From: Salinicola rhizosphaerae
Lineage (GTDB): Bacteria > Pseudomonadota > Gammaproteobacteria > Pseudomonadales > Halomonadaceae
NCBI RefSeq assembly: GCF_014652715.1
Contig: NZ_BMZI01000002.1
Span: forward strand, 192,934-246,759
Direction of reading: 5' to 3'
Length of the DNA stretch: 53,826 nucleotides
Below are positions 1 to 7,272 of the stretch, in pieces. How positions within the stretch are numbered: the first letter of the stretch is position 1; the number at the start of each line of letters is the position of its first letter. A program made the position numbers and the translations under genes. The notes below the pieces were generated by a model. The model saw nothing but the letters and a program-made list of their open reading frames with translations, was not told the origin of the DNA and searched no databases.

Positions 1-20
1 GACAATTATAAGAGGTCAAA

Positions 21-1511
21 ATGAACAGTCACGTTTTCCTCGGGGCCTTCATCGTCTACGTGATCGTGATGATCGTGTTCGGTGCCTGGGTCTCGCGCAA
101 GAGCCGCGGCAACGGCGATGATTTCCTGCTCGGCGGACGTAGCGTCCCGATTTTCCTGACCATCGGCACCACGGTGGCAACCATGGTCGGCACCGGCTCG
201 AGCATGGGCGCCGTCGGTTTCGGTTACGCCAACGGCTGGGCCGGTGCGCTCTACGGCATCGGCGGCGCCATCGGCGTGCTGCTGCTGGCGTTCTGGTTCG
301 CGCCGGTGCGCCGATTTCGCTTCATGACCATGAGCGAGGAGCTCTCCTACTACGTCGGCGCCAATCGCTGGGTGCGCAATATCGTTGCGGTGCTGATCTA
401 CATCGCCTGTATCGGCTGGCTGGGCGCGCACATTCTTGGCGGCGGGCTCTATCTGTCGTGGATGGCGGGAATCGATCTGACCACGGCGCGCGTCCTGGTT
501 GCGCTGGGCTTCGGCATCTACTGCGTGATCGGCGGCTACATGGCGGTGATCTGGACCGACACCGTGCAGGCGGTGGTGCTGTTCGTCGGCTTCATCGTGA
601 TGGCGATTATCGCCCTGTTCGAAGTCGGCGGCTTCTCCGGCCTCGGCGCCAACATGGACGTCGCGGCCACCAGCTTCCTGGGTATCGACAAGATCGGGCT
701 GATACCGGCCATCTCGCTCGCCGCGGTCATCGCCGTCGGTGTACTCGCCACGCCCTCCTATCGTCAGCGCATCTACTCCGGCAACTCGGTGGGCTCGGTG
801 CGCAAGTCGTTCGTCATCACCGGCATTCTCTACCTGCTCTTCTCGATCATCCCGGCGATCATCGGCATGGCGACTCATGCGCTCAATCCCGGTCTCGACA
901 ACAGCAATTTCGCCTTCCCGTTTCTCGCCACTGAGATTCTGCCGCTGTGGCTCGGCCTGCTGCTGCTGGTCGCGGGGCTGTCGGCCACCATGTCGAGCGC
1001 GAGTTCGGATGCCATTGCCGGTGTTTCGATCCTGCTGCGTGACGTCTACGTGCTGTTTACCGGTCACACGCCGTCGGCCCGAAAGGTGGTGGGACTCTCA
1101 CGGCTGGCGCTCATCGCCACCATCGGCCTGGCGCTGCTTTTCGCGCTGACCTCCGATAACGTCATCAGCTATATCACCAGCATGATCGCCACGGTGATGG
1201 CCGGCATGTTCGTGTGCGGCGTGCTGGGGCGTTTCTGGCCCCGCTACAACTGGCAAGGCGCCATCGCCACGCTGATCGCGGCCTCCGCGACCTCGCTGGC
1301 GGTGATCAACGTCGACAGCTGGAGCATGTTCTGGGGCAACCCGAGCATTCCGGCGGTGCTGGTCGCGCTGATCGTGGGCGTCGTCGTCAGCCTGATCACT
1401 CCGGCCTCGAAGGTCACGCCAGAACAAGCACTCAAGATCATCGATGACGAACGCGAGCGCATGGAGCTGGAGGCCGATCCGGCCGAAGCGATCGGTGCCA
1501 AGTCGGCCTGA
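21..1511 (+). CDS. Sodium:solute symporter (SSS family)
   Basis: A 496-residue polytopic inner-membrane protein with about 13 hydrophobic segments, read as a Na+-coupled symporter of the SSS (PutP-like) family. The N-terminal segment after residue 8, followed by the polar stretch SRKSRGNGDDFLLGGRS (about 26-42) and the glycine-rich TM2 with GTGSSMGAVGFGYANGW, is typical of that family, and the length is normal. The tail after about residue 470 is hydrophilic. The start at 21 has AAGAGG about 7 bases upstream. The gene is convergent with allA and next to purine-degradation genes, so the substrate may be a purine, a ureide or a degradation product. The sequence alone does not give the substrate. 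Confidence 0.85.
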   Translation: MNSHVFLGAFIVYVIVMIVFGAWVSRKSRGNGDDFLLGGRSVPIFLTIGTTVATMVGTGSSMGAVGFGYANGWAGALYGIGGAIGVLLLAFWFAPVRRFRFMTMSEELSYYVGANRWVRNIVAVLIYIACIGWLGAHILGGGLYLSWMAGIDLTTARVLVALGFGIYCVIGGYMAVIWTDTVQAVVLFVGFIVMAIIALFEVGGFSGLGANMDVAATSFLGIDKIGLIPAISLAAVIAVGVLATPSYRQRIYSGNSVGSVRKSFVITGILYLLFSIIPAIIGMATHALNPGLDNSNFAFPFLATEILPLWLGLLLLVAGLSATMSSASSDAIAGVSILLRDVYVLFTGHTPSARKVVGLSRLALIATIGLALLFALTSDNVISYITSMIATVMAGMFVCGVLGRFWPRYNWQGAIATLIAASATSLAVINVDSWSMFWGNPSIPAVLVALIVGVVVSLITPASKVTPEQALKIIDDERERMELEADPAEAIGAKSA

Positions 1512-1534
1512 CGCTGAGCCGGTAAGATCACTTC

Positions 1535-1567
1535 GATGCCCCGCGCCCAGGCGGGGCATCGTCGTTT
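1535..1567 (+). terminator. Hairpin terminator after the symporter
   Basis: GATGCCCCGC and GCGGGGCATC form a perfect 10-bp stem with a 6-base loop, 24 bases after the symporter stop. The following T-tract is poor (GTCGTTT). The hairpin lies between convergent genes and may block transcription in both directions. Confidence 0.7.
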
Positions 1568-1585
1568 CGGGCACAGACCAGATCG

Positions 1586-2074
1586 TCAATTCGCCAGCGT
1601 GATCCGAATCGCCATCGGCCGCTCGTCGAGGTTGTCGGCGCCGCCGCGGTCGACGACGAGGAACTCGCCTTCCTGCCCCAGCACCGAATGGATCGCGTGC
1701 CAGGTGCCCGCGCGATAGTTGACGCCTTGCCGGCCGTCGGTGACGAAGGCGCAGATCTTCTGCGTATCGATCTCATCGCCCGGCGGTGCGACGACGACGA
1801 TGAAGCGCTCCTCGTGCAGCGGCATGAACGCCTGGCTGCCCAGCGGATGGCGCTCGAGCAGTTCGAGTTCCAGCGGCAGGGTGATCGGCTGGCTGACGAA
1901 AATACTGATCAACGGCGACGACGGCGCATCGACGATCTCGACCGCTGCCAGATCATGGTGGCGCTGGGTTCGGCCATTGTTGATGGGGAACGACGCGCTG
2001 GTACGGGCATCGATGACGTCGCCGAACGGCGCGAATGCCTCTCGGGTCAGTGGTCTTGCGGTCAATTCGAGCAT
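1586..2074 (-). CDS. allA: Ureidoglycolate lyase
   Basis: A 162-residue cytosolic protein of the AllA family, which cleaves (S)-ureidoglycolate to glyoxylate and urea, the last step of allantoin breakdown. The family hallmarks are visible: the N-terminal LTREAFAPFGDVID (about 8-21), the cupin-like core with FMPLHEERFIVVVAPPG (about 82-98), and the C-terminal GVNYRAGTWHAIHSVLG (about 118-134) with its conserved Tyr, Trp and His. Length is normal. The gene runs leftward from a roughly 460-bp regulatory region that it shares with the divergent NCS1 permease. That region holds GTATAC palindromes and a 16-bp repeat array. Confidence in function is high. Confidence 0.92.
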   Translation of the reverse strand: MLELTARPLTREAFAPFGDVIDARTSASFPINNGRTQRHHDLAAVEIVDAPSSPLISIFVSQPITLPLELELLERHPLGSQAFMPLHEERFIVVVAPPGDEIDTQKICAFVTDGRQGVNYRAGTWHAIHSVLGQEGEFLVVDRGGADNLDERPMAIRITLAN

Positions 2075-2093
2075 GCATTTCTCACTGTGCTAT

Positions 2094-2157
2094 TTCAGAA
2101 CTGATCTAGTTCAGGACCGATCCGTTTCAGACCCGATCTATATCAGGACCGGGCGGC
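2094..2157. repeat. Four direct 16-bp repeats upstream of allA
   Basis: The unit TTCAGGACCGATCTAT recurs with a strict 16-bp period, starting at 2094, 2110, 2126 and 2142. The copies are imperfect and the last one is degenerate. The array begins 20 bases upstream of the allA start codon and lies in its leader or promoter. It could be a stacked operator array or simply a microsatellite-like expansion. Confidence 0.6.
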
Positions 2158-2209
2158 CAGTGATCGGTCCGCGCCGATCTCCGCTCATGTCTGTCGACTG
2201 CCCGCCACT

Positions 2210-2219
2210 TCGTATACAA
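2210..2219. promoter_or_regulatory. GTATAC palindrome, allA-side operator candidate
   Basis: TCGTATACAA matches the TTGTATACAA palindrome found in front of other purine genes in this window. It lies about 135 bp upstream of allA. It is probably a binding site of the purine/ureide regulator, a role inferred from recurrence only. Confidence 0.5.
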
Positions 2220-2479
2220 AATAAAGAGAGCCATGCACCACCCAGGTGCGCCATCTAACGGTGCTGAGCGAATCGCGTGCACCTGCTGGGAAGTCATGCC
2301 CCCGTCCGATGCCTTGCGGAAAAGATTCTCCCATCCCCTCGAAAATGAGCCGTCATCGAGCGGCGCGAGAGGCTTGGTGACAACTCTCTGATCTCCGGCG
2401 CTTTTCGATCGCTGATCTGCCGTGAGGTCATGTCCAGAGTACGACGATAGGGGAATAGCCCTGCGTCATGGCACAAATC

Positions 2480-2489
2480 TTGTATACAA
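2480..2489. promoter_or_regulatory. TTGTATACAA operator candidate before the NCS1 permease
   Basis: A perfect 10-bp palindrome within CTTGTATACAAAAATATAA, 43 bp upstream of the permease start codon and overlapping the likely promoter. An identical decamer lies upstream of the OHCU decarboxylase gene at 48173. The spacing suits a repressor of the GntR/FadR type. Confidence 0.6.
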
Positions 2490-2531
2490 AAATATAAACC
2501 GACCCCTAAAGCTCACGCGGAGAGCGCCGCC

Positions 2532-3360
2532 ATGTCAAAACGACCCGCCCATTACAGCGAACGGCTACACAATGCCGATCTCGCGCCCACGCAGCAGAAC
2601 TGGAACTGGTACAACATCCTCGCGTTCTGGCTCTCGGACGTCCACAGCGTCGGCGGCTATGTGGTCGCGGCGAGCCTGTTCGCTTTTGGCCTGGCCGGCT
2701 GGCAGGTGCTGATTTCGCTGCTGGTCGGGATCTGCATCGTGCAGATTTTCGCCAACCTGATGGCGCGGCCAAGCCAGAAGGCGGCAGTGCCGTTTCCGGT
2801 GATCTGCCGTCTCTCTTTCGGCGTCTTCGGCGCCAACATTCCGGCAATGATCCGCGGACTCATCGCCGTGGTGTGGTACGGCATCCAGACCTATCTCGCC
2901 TCCAACGCGCTGACGATCGTCATTCTGCGTCTGTTTCCGGGCATGGAGTCGCTGGCCGGCCCCAGCTTCCTCGGCCTCTCCTATCTGGGCTGGATCAGCT
3001 TCATGCTGCTGTGGTGCCTGCAGGCGATCGTCTTCTGGCGCGGCATGGATTCGATCCGCCGCTTCATCGACTGGTCGGGCCCGGCGGTCTATATCGTGAT
3101 GTTCGCCCTCGCCGCCTGGCTGGTGTGGCAGGCAGGCTGGGCGAACATCAGCTTCACGCTTTCCGATATCCAGCTCTCGCCCGGCGAGCAGCTCTGGCAG
3201 ATGGTGATTGCCGCTGCCATCGTCGCCGGCTATTTCGCCGGGCCAACGCTCAACTTCGGCGATTTCACCCGCTATGCGCGCAGCTTCGGCGACGTCAAAC
3301 GCGGCAACTTCTGGGGCCTGCCGGTCAATTTCCTGGTGTTCTCGGCGACCACGGTGATGA
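2532..3360 (+). pseudogene. NCS1 allantoin/uracil-type permease, 5' part (interrupted)
   Basis: The first 276 codons of an NCS1 (nucleobase:cation symporter-1) permease of the allantoin/hydantoin/uracil group, cut by the integrative element. The N-terminus shows the family signature NWYNILAFWLSDVHSVGGY (about 20-38) in TM1, then TM2 FAFGLAGWQVLISLLVG and the PSQKAAVPFPVICRLSFG loop. The 3' part is at 37966-38564. Joining 3360 to 37966 gives codons reading V-M-M-V-S-A-T-L-P and a 475-residue protein, the normal family length. While the element is present, the frame runs 11 codons into it and stops at 3395, giving a truncated 287-residue product that is very unlikely to transport. The start at 2532 follows GGAGAGCGCCGCC. 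Purine context suggests allantoin as substrate. Confidence 0.9.
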
Positions 3361-3383
3361 CGGTAAACACGTTAGTAGAAAAA
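3350..3383. other. attL (left chromosome/element junction)
   Basis: Permease sequence runs up to GTGATGA (ending 3360) and is followed by element sequence CGGTAAACACGTTA. The arm TAGTAGAAAAA (3373-3383) lies 12 bases inside the core. Its inverted relative TTTCTCCACTA is found 14 bases inside the right core (37937-37947). Such inverted arms around a short core are typical of serine-integrase attP sites. The exact crossover within ATGA cannot be fixed. Confidence 0.8.
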
Positions 3384-3485
3384 GTACGGAGGTGAAAACG
3401 ATTCGAAAACCCATTAATACCGTCCCGAAAATATACCCAGCATTTAAATGAAACTAAATTTCATATCAATAATTATTTCTAGAAC

Positions 3486-4469
3486 TCAAACACCATTAAT
3501 AAGAGAAATCAGCTCTTCAGGAGTGATTTCATTTTTATGAACCTGGTCATGATGGACATTACACAGAGTGATAAGATTGTCAGCGGTATTAGTCCCTCGA
3601 TTCGCATGATGGATGATATGATGAAGTTCTAAAATTCTCCTAGGATCACCGGGAATAAGATTAGAGTACCCCCAGTTACATTTACGACATTTATGATTAT
3701 CACGCGTTAGAACATCCACGCGAACACTATCAGGAATATTCCTATCATGAGGTTGAGCCTGTTTATCTTCCTCTAACACATAAACACCTACAGGAAGCTC
3801 AGGATTTCCAGACACTTTAGTTAATATGGGCCAGCCCTCTTCAGTACGAAGTTCTCGAATTCTGCGAGGCCACTCCGATTTATCATTAGCAAGGTACTTT
3901 AACTCTTCCCCAGTAACGTGCTCGCCTACATTTAGACGAAGATATTCGAGTATTTTGCTTTTAATCCCTTTCTCGCTTTTTCTAATCCTATTGGCTGAAT
4001 TCCACCGGAACGCAGCATCTCTATCCTGACTGTTCTCTAGTAAAATATAGCTATCAGGGCTAAGCTCCAAATTCTTATCAGACGTTAATTCTGACTCCCC
4101 CAACTCTCCCTCATCTATCATTTGGCGAATCATCGCGCCGGACAATATAGGCCAACCTTCTTGAACTCGAAGTTCGCGGATACGTCTGGCATATTCGCTT
4201 ATGCCTGCGACAACCATTAACTCATCACCTTTAATTAAGCTCCCATGATACTTGCAGAGGTAAGCGATGATGCGATCACGTGCATTTTCAAGATTCTCTC
4301 CTTGAATTAGAGAGCTACCGAGATCTCGTAGCAAATAATTGGCTGGCACTAAAGCCTGAACCTGCTCTCTTAAGTCAGATTGGTTAAGTCTCTTATCAAA
4401 GTCAGTTAGAAGCGTTATTAACTGTTGTCTTAATAAATGCGGATCTGAACGCTGGGACCTACGAGCCAT
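3486..4469 (-). CDS. HNH restriction endonuclease (partner of the m5C methyltransferase)
   Basis: A 327-residue protein. The C-terminus holds an HNH/ββα-metal nuclease: RDNHKCRKCNWG (two zinc-type Cys), then RILELHHIIHHANRG and NLITLCNVHHDQVH, giving the C-x2-C, HH, N and C-x2-H pattern. The middle contains two copies of a motif, YARRIRELRVQEGWPIL (about 112-128) and WPRRIRELRTEEGWPIL (about 200-216). These look like duplicated winged-helix DNA-recognition modules. The gene starts directly at the methyltransferase stop codon (stop TAA at 4472-4470, start ATG at 4469), so the pair is almost certainly co-translated. It should cut DNA at the site its partner protects. Specificity is unknown. Confidence 0.83.
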   Translation of the reverse strand: MARRSQRSDPHLLRQQLITLLTDFDKRLNQSDLREQVQALVPANYLLRDLGSSLIQGENLENARDRIIAYLCKYHGSLIKGDELMVVAGISEYARRIRELRVQEGWPILSGAMIRQMIDEGELGESELTSDKNLELSPDSYILLENSQDRDAAFRWNSANRIRKSEKGIKSKILEYLRLNVGEHVTGEELKYLANDKSEWPRRIRELRTEEGWPILTKVSGNPELPVGVYVLEEDKQAQPHDRNIPDSVRVDVLTRDNHKCRKCNWGYSNLIPGDPRRILELHHIIHHANRGTNTADNLITLCNVHHDQVHKNEITPEELISLINGV

Positions 4470-5615
4470 TTAGCCCCTCTCCAATTCCAGTTGAAAATTA
4501 AGTGGTTTATCTTCTTTCTGCTTGACGACTGTCACTCTTTTACCCAACAATTCCTGGACGTAAGCAGCTATTTTTTGTGCGAAAATTGGAGGAACAGCAT
4601 TTCCAATTTGGCGAGCAACTTCAATTTTGGAACCAACAAAAACGAAAGTATCAGGAAAAGACATCAGCCGAGCTGCTTCCCGATGGGTAATGGGGCGGTC
4701 AGCCTCTGGATGCAGGTAGCGTCCTTTTTCAGGCTTGAAAAATTCCGTCCGAATAGTAACTGAGGGACGATTCCACCAGAGCCTACCGAACAGGTCCGTA
4801 CCTCCAGATTTTTTCCTGATCCAGCAGGCTGGAGTGATATCAGGTCGACGCTCTTGTAAATCGAACCGATTGCCACCGGGTGGAACAGCCCGATACCGTT
4901 CGAGGCTGACTGGGGTAGGAGTACGTCCAAAGTGTAAATCCAAAGGAGGGGCAATATTACGGATTTGAACACCCTCTGGATCTGGCAAATCTGATATAAA
5001 CTCTTTCACCGACCGCCATTCAGGTAGGTTGTGATTACTATTCGTTGGCGAGCGATGTGTGGGACTCGGAGGAAAAGCTGGCGTTTCAAAGTCAGCTGGA
5101 AAGTGATCCGGCCGATAGCCAATAATAATAGTGCGCCGTCGTGTCTGAGGAACACCATAATCAGCAGTGTTCAATACACTAGCACTAAGCACCTCAAAGC
5201 CATGATCCTTAGACCTCATGACAATATCTTGAAATTCAGGGCTCTTGAGAAGACCTGGAACATTTTCCATTACAAATACAGATGCTTGAGACTTTTCAAC
5301 TATATCCAGATAAGGTTCCCAAAGGGCTCGCCTAAAATCACCTTCCCGATTTTTATTGAGGAGACTAAATCCTTGGCAGGGCGGGCCACCTATAACCGCG
5401 TCTGCTTCAGGGACTTCATTATTCAATAACCAGCTTTCTACATTTGTAGTAATGCAATGATCACCAAAGTTGGCATTATAAGTAGCGCAAGCTGATGCGT
5501 CATTATCAATGGCTAAGATGCTTTTAAAGTTTTTCTTAGAGTTATCACCGAGGAATCCCAAAGACATTCCTCCGGCACCACAAAATAGGTCTATAAGCTT
5601 ATAGGGCTTTTCCAT
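4470..5615 (-). CDS. DNA (cytosine-5) methyltransferase
   Basis: A 381-residue Dcm-family enzyme that transfers methyl groups from S-adenosylmethionine to C5 of cytosine. Motifs appear in canonical order: I LIDLFCGAGG (7-16), IV GPPCQGFS with catalytic Cys80, VI ENVPG (117-121), VIII QTRRR (157-161), and X RQIGNAVPP (about 335-343). The target-recognition region lies between about 200 and 320. I chose the ATG at 5615 because GTGAGG precedes it at good spacing; a GTG at 5627 would add four residues. Immediate adjacency to the HNH nuclease makes a type II restriction-modification system the natural reading. It protects the host and acts as an addiction module for the element. Confidence 0.93.
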   Translation of the reverse strand: MEKPYKLIDLFCGAGGMSLGFLGDNSKKNFKSILAIDNDASACATYNANFGDHCITTNVESWLLNNEVPEADAVIGGPPCQGFSLLNKNREGDFRRALWEPYLDIVEKSQASVFVMENVPGLLKSPEFQDIVMRSKDHGFEVLSASVLNTADYGVPQTRRRTIIIGYRPDHFPADFETPAFPPSPTHRSPTNSNHNLPEWRSVKEFISDLPDPEGVQIRNIAPPLDLHFGRTPTPVSLERYRAVPPGGNRFDLQERRPDITPACWIRKKSGGTDLFGRLWWNRPSVTIRTEFFKPEKGRYLHPEADRPITHREAARLMSFPDTFVFVGSKIEVARQIGNAVPPIFAQKIAAYVQELLGKRVTVVKQKEDKPLNFQLELERG

Positions 5616-6222
5616 TTCTAGCCTCACGCAGTAATAACACAGCCATTGAGCCTAATAATACAGCTTTTCGGGGCCGAGGTGTAGACCGGAACGCCAAAAA
5701 ATGCGTCGGACTACTGCTAGCAGGGGGTACGATAAAATGAGGTTGCCACTTAAACTCGGATGCCCTGGCTAACTATGTGCTTAGTCTGTCGATCTCGACA
5801 ATACACATCACAAAAGTAAAACAAGGAGAGGGAAGCACACAAAACACAATGGTATGGGCGCACTATTTATAAAAATACCAGCTTTTTGTAAAGACACAAA
5901 GCGGTTAATTTGATGTTTGATCACCGTAACGAATGCCTGATAAAACCTTTTTAAACTAACTTAAATCAGACATAGGTTCCATTTTTCCGGGCCCACTCTT
6001 GATGATAGTAAACACATTACCAGAGAAGCGCTGAATGCTAGGGTTTCTAGGACTTGCAGGTAAGTTCGGCATTGCCGGTACAGGCTATCCATATAGTATG
6101 CAAGCCCTACGCCATAGAAGCCTTTCACAAGCCGAATGAATCGAACGCACGCTTTTACCTACCTCATCTTGAATCGCTCTATAGAGCTGGCATAAGCGGG
6201 TTTCCGTCGCCCCGTGTGGGGC
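5616..6222. other. Non-coding stretch containing the internal att-like site
   Basis: About 600 bp without a convincing gene. It holds the methyltransferase leader (5616-5700), the att-like sequence at 5995-6025, and a small hairpin GCCCC-GTGT-GGGGC at 6209-6222. A 62-codon rightward frame (6054-6242) has no ribosome-binding site and overlaps the lipoprotein gene, so it is not counted. Confidence 0.6.
5995..6025. other. Internal att-like site
   Basis: TTGATGATAGTAAACACATTA resembles the left junction base for base around the core: TGATGA is identical (6000-6005 versus 3355-3360), then GTAAACAC, TTA and AGA match at the same offsets. Both lie just to the right of ATGA. I read it as the former left end of the 32-kb main element, later displaced by insertion of the R-M segment. 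Confidence 0.6.
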
Positions 6223-6801
6223 CTATCCAGCCAAGTCAGTAATCATAGATTTCATGCAGTTTGAATAGCTACGCTCAGAAGCAATTCTTTCTTGCAAGTA
6301 GTAAAAAACTTTTCCGTCTGAAAAGCTGGCCTCACCATGACATTCGACAACTTCGTCGTAAAGAGATACAAGATTGGATAATTGCTTCAAAACGAATTGA
6401 ATTTGCATGTCTCTTGATAGTCCTGAGAAGGTAGAGCCACCACCTGCATAACCCATGGCTCCGTCTTCGATCATTTTGGCGTCTAATTCATATTTAGCGT
6501 TAGAATCGGAAGAAGCTAACATTCCTGCCGAATCAAGCGAGCTTTCGATAACTTGCTTAGCAGATTCATTGGATAAATTAGGCGAGACCTTCCCCATCAA
6601 AACGATAGCACTGGTTCCTGCAAAACCTTCCGTTTTGCCAACACGAATAGCATTATGATATTTATGGTCTTGAGATACCTTGTTTTCTGAAGTGTATGCA
6701 CTTTTTGAAGGATCTGAAGGACCAGTGACAACTGCACAACCTTGAAGCAAGATAAGACTTGAAGAAATAAGTGCGATAGATAATTTTTTGAAAGTATTCA
6801 T
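6223..6801 (-). CDS. Outer-membrane-type lipoprotein, family A (left copy)
   Basis: A 192-residue lipoprotein precursor. The signal peptide runs MNTFKKLSIALISSSLILLQGC with a lipobox ending in Cys22. The start at 6801 is preceded by GAGGGAA at correct spacing; the frame is open for 13 more codons upstream without an RBS. The mature part shares GF(A/V)GTSA...GK(V/T)SPNL(S/T)NE(S/T)A with the lipoprotein at 35142-35693 near the other end, so the two are paralogues flanking the main element. After the lipobox both have a CxVxTG...P.KS.Y.SE pattern. Function is unknown. Surface or entry exclusion, or partnership with the transfer apparatus, is possible but only inferred. Confidence 0.75.
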   Translation of the reverse strand: MNTFKKLSIALISSSLILLQGCAVVTGPSDPSKSAYTSENKVSQDHKYHNAIRVGKTEGFAGTSAIVLMGKVSPNLSNESAKQVIESSLDSAGMLASSDSNAKYELDAKMIEDGAMGYAGGGSTFSGLSRDMQIQFVLKQLSNLVSLYDEVVECHGEASFSDGKVFYYLQERIASERSYSNCMKSMITDLAG

Positions 6802-7142
6802 TTTTTGTTCCCTCGTATAGTTTTTGGTTTTCATAATCATTATAACATTAAATATCTAACTTCAGCAACTATTTATTACCTTTAAGCCCATTTTTTTAGA
6901 TAGCTTTACTATAGTAAGCATATTAACTGAAGAACAAGAAAGGTTTGCTTTTCAATGACCATTGAGTGAGCACAGCGAGCGAACAGTAGTTGAAACTTAG
7001 ATTCGAATCAAAAAAACGGTGCTCCAAGCACCGGTTTTTGAAGATTCATTAAAATACTCTTTAAAGAGTATTAAAAGGGAAAAATGGTGACCCGCTAAAA
7101 CGAAGCAAAACTGCTCGAAATATAGCAAAAAAAAGACATGGC
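6802..7142. other. Intergenic stretch between lipoprotein and iterons
   Basis: An AT-rich stretch with the lipoprotein promoter region on its left and the strong hairpin at 7010-7039. No gene-like frame with a ribosome-binding site was seen. It probably forms part of the replication origin together with the iterons. Confidence 0.5.
7010..7039 (-). terminator. Bidirectional hairpin terminator
   Basis: CGGTGCT-CCA-AGCACCG (7017-7033) has an A-run on its left (T-run for leftward transcripts) and GTTTTTG on its right. It separates the replicon from the lipoprotein gene. Confidence 0.8.
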
Positions 7143-7271
7143 TTGGTGCTGTCTAAGCGATAGTTGGTGCTGTCTAAGCGATAGTTAGTGCTGTTTAAGC
7201 GATAGTTCTACCGGTTATGAAGGCACAAAAAAAAGCACCCTGTATTTAACAAGGTGCTGTCTAAGCGAATT
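7143..7271. repeat. Iterons: candidate replication origin (oriV)
   Basis: GGTGCTGTCTAAGCGATAG recurs three times head to tail with a 21-bp period (units 7143-7163, 7164-7184, 7185-7205; the third has two changes). A fourth partial copy at 7251-7269 ends two bases before the repC stop. Three to four iterons of about 20 bp next to repC match the layout of IncQ plasmid origins. The iteron sequence itself differs from RSF1010 as I recall it. The RepC-like protein is the expected binder. Confidence 0.78.
7227..7258 (-). terminator. Terminator after repC, overlapping the fourth iteron
   Basis: On the minus strand, AGCACC and GGTGCT pair across a 13-base loop and run into an eight-T tract. The left stem arm is the GGTGCT of the fourth iteron, so initiator binding and termination may interact. 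Confidence 0.72.
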
Positions 7272-7272
7272 A

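Larger units (their letters stand above)
3361..6005. mobile_element. Left accreted segment with an R-M pair (CIME-like)
   Basis: This 2.6-kb segment is bounded by attL and the internal att-like site at 6001. It carries only the HNH endonuclease and cytosine-5 methyltransferase genes, with no recombinase. That is the expected form of a cis-mobilizable module that integrated next to, or was left by, a related element using the same att site. The interpretation rests on similarity of the two att arms. Confidence 0.55.

Noticed and set aside
6-1067. Long minus-strand frame opposite the symporter
   Set aside because: High-GC shadow rich in Arg, His, Asp and Gln, with no RBS; the plus-strand gene is a clear symporter. 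The same holds for other long shadows at 37.7-53.8 kb.
2294-2476. Small minus-strand frame between allA and the permease
   Set aside because: No RBS and it covers the regulatory region of divergent genes.
3361-3395. Tail of 11 codons fused to the truncated permease
   Set aside because: A chance extension into the element up to the first stop, not a functional domain.
3350-3400. tRNA-associated integration site
   Set aside because: The junction is inside a protein-coding gene and the recombinase is of the serine type; no tRNA-like sequence is present at either end.
3486-5615. Very short patch repair or orphan Dcm rather than R-M
   Set aside because: The methyltransferase is directly joined to an HNH nuclease gene with no gap, which favours a restriction pair.
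6054-6242. 62-codon rightward frame near the internal att site
   Set aside because: No RBS, overlaps the lipoprotein gene end, and composition unlike its neighbours.
7143-7271. CRISPR array
   Set aside because: Repeats are contiguous without spacers and beside replication genes, so they are iterons. No other regularly spaced repeats were seen in the window.
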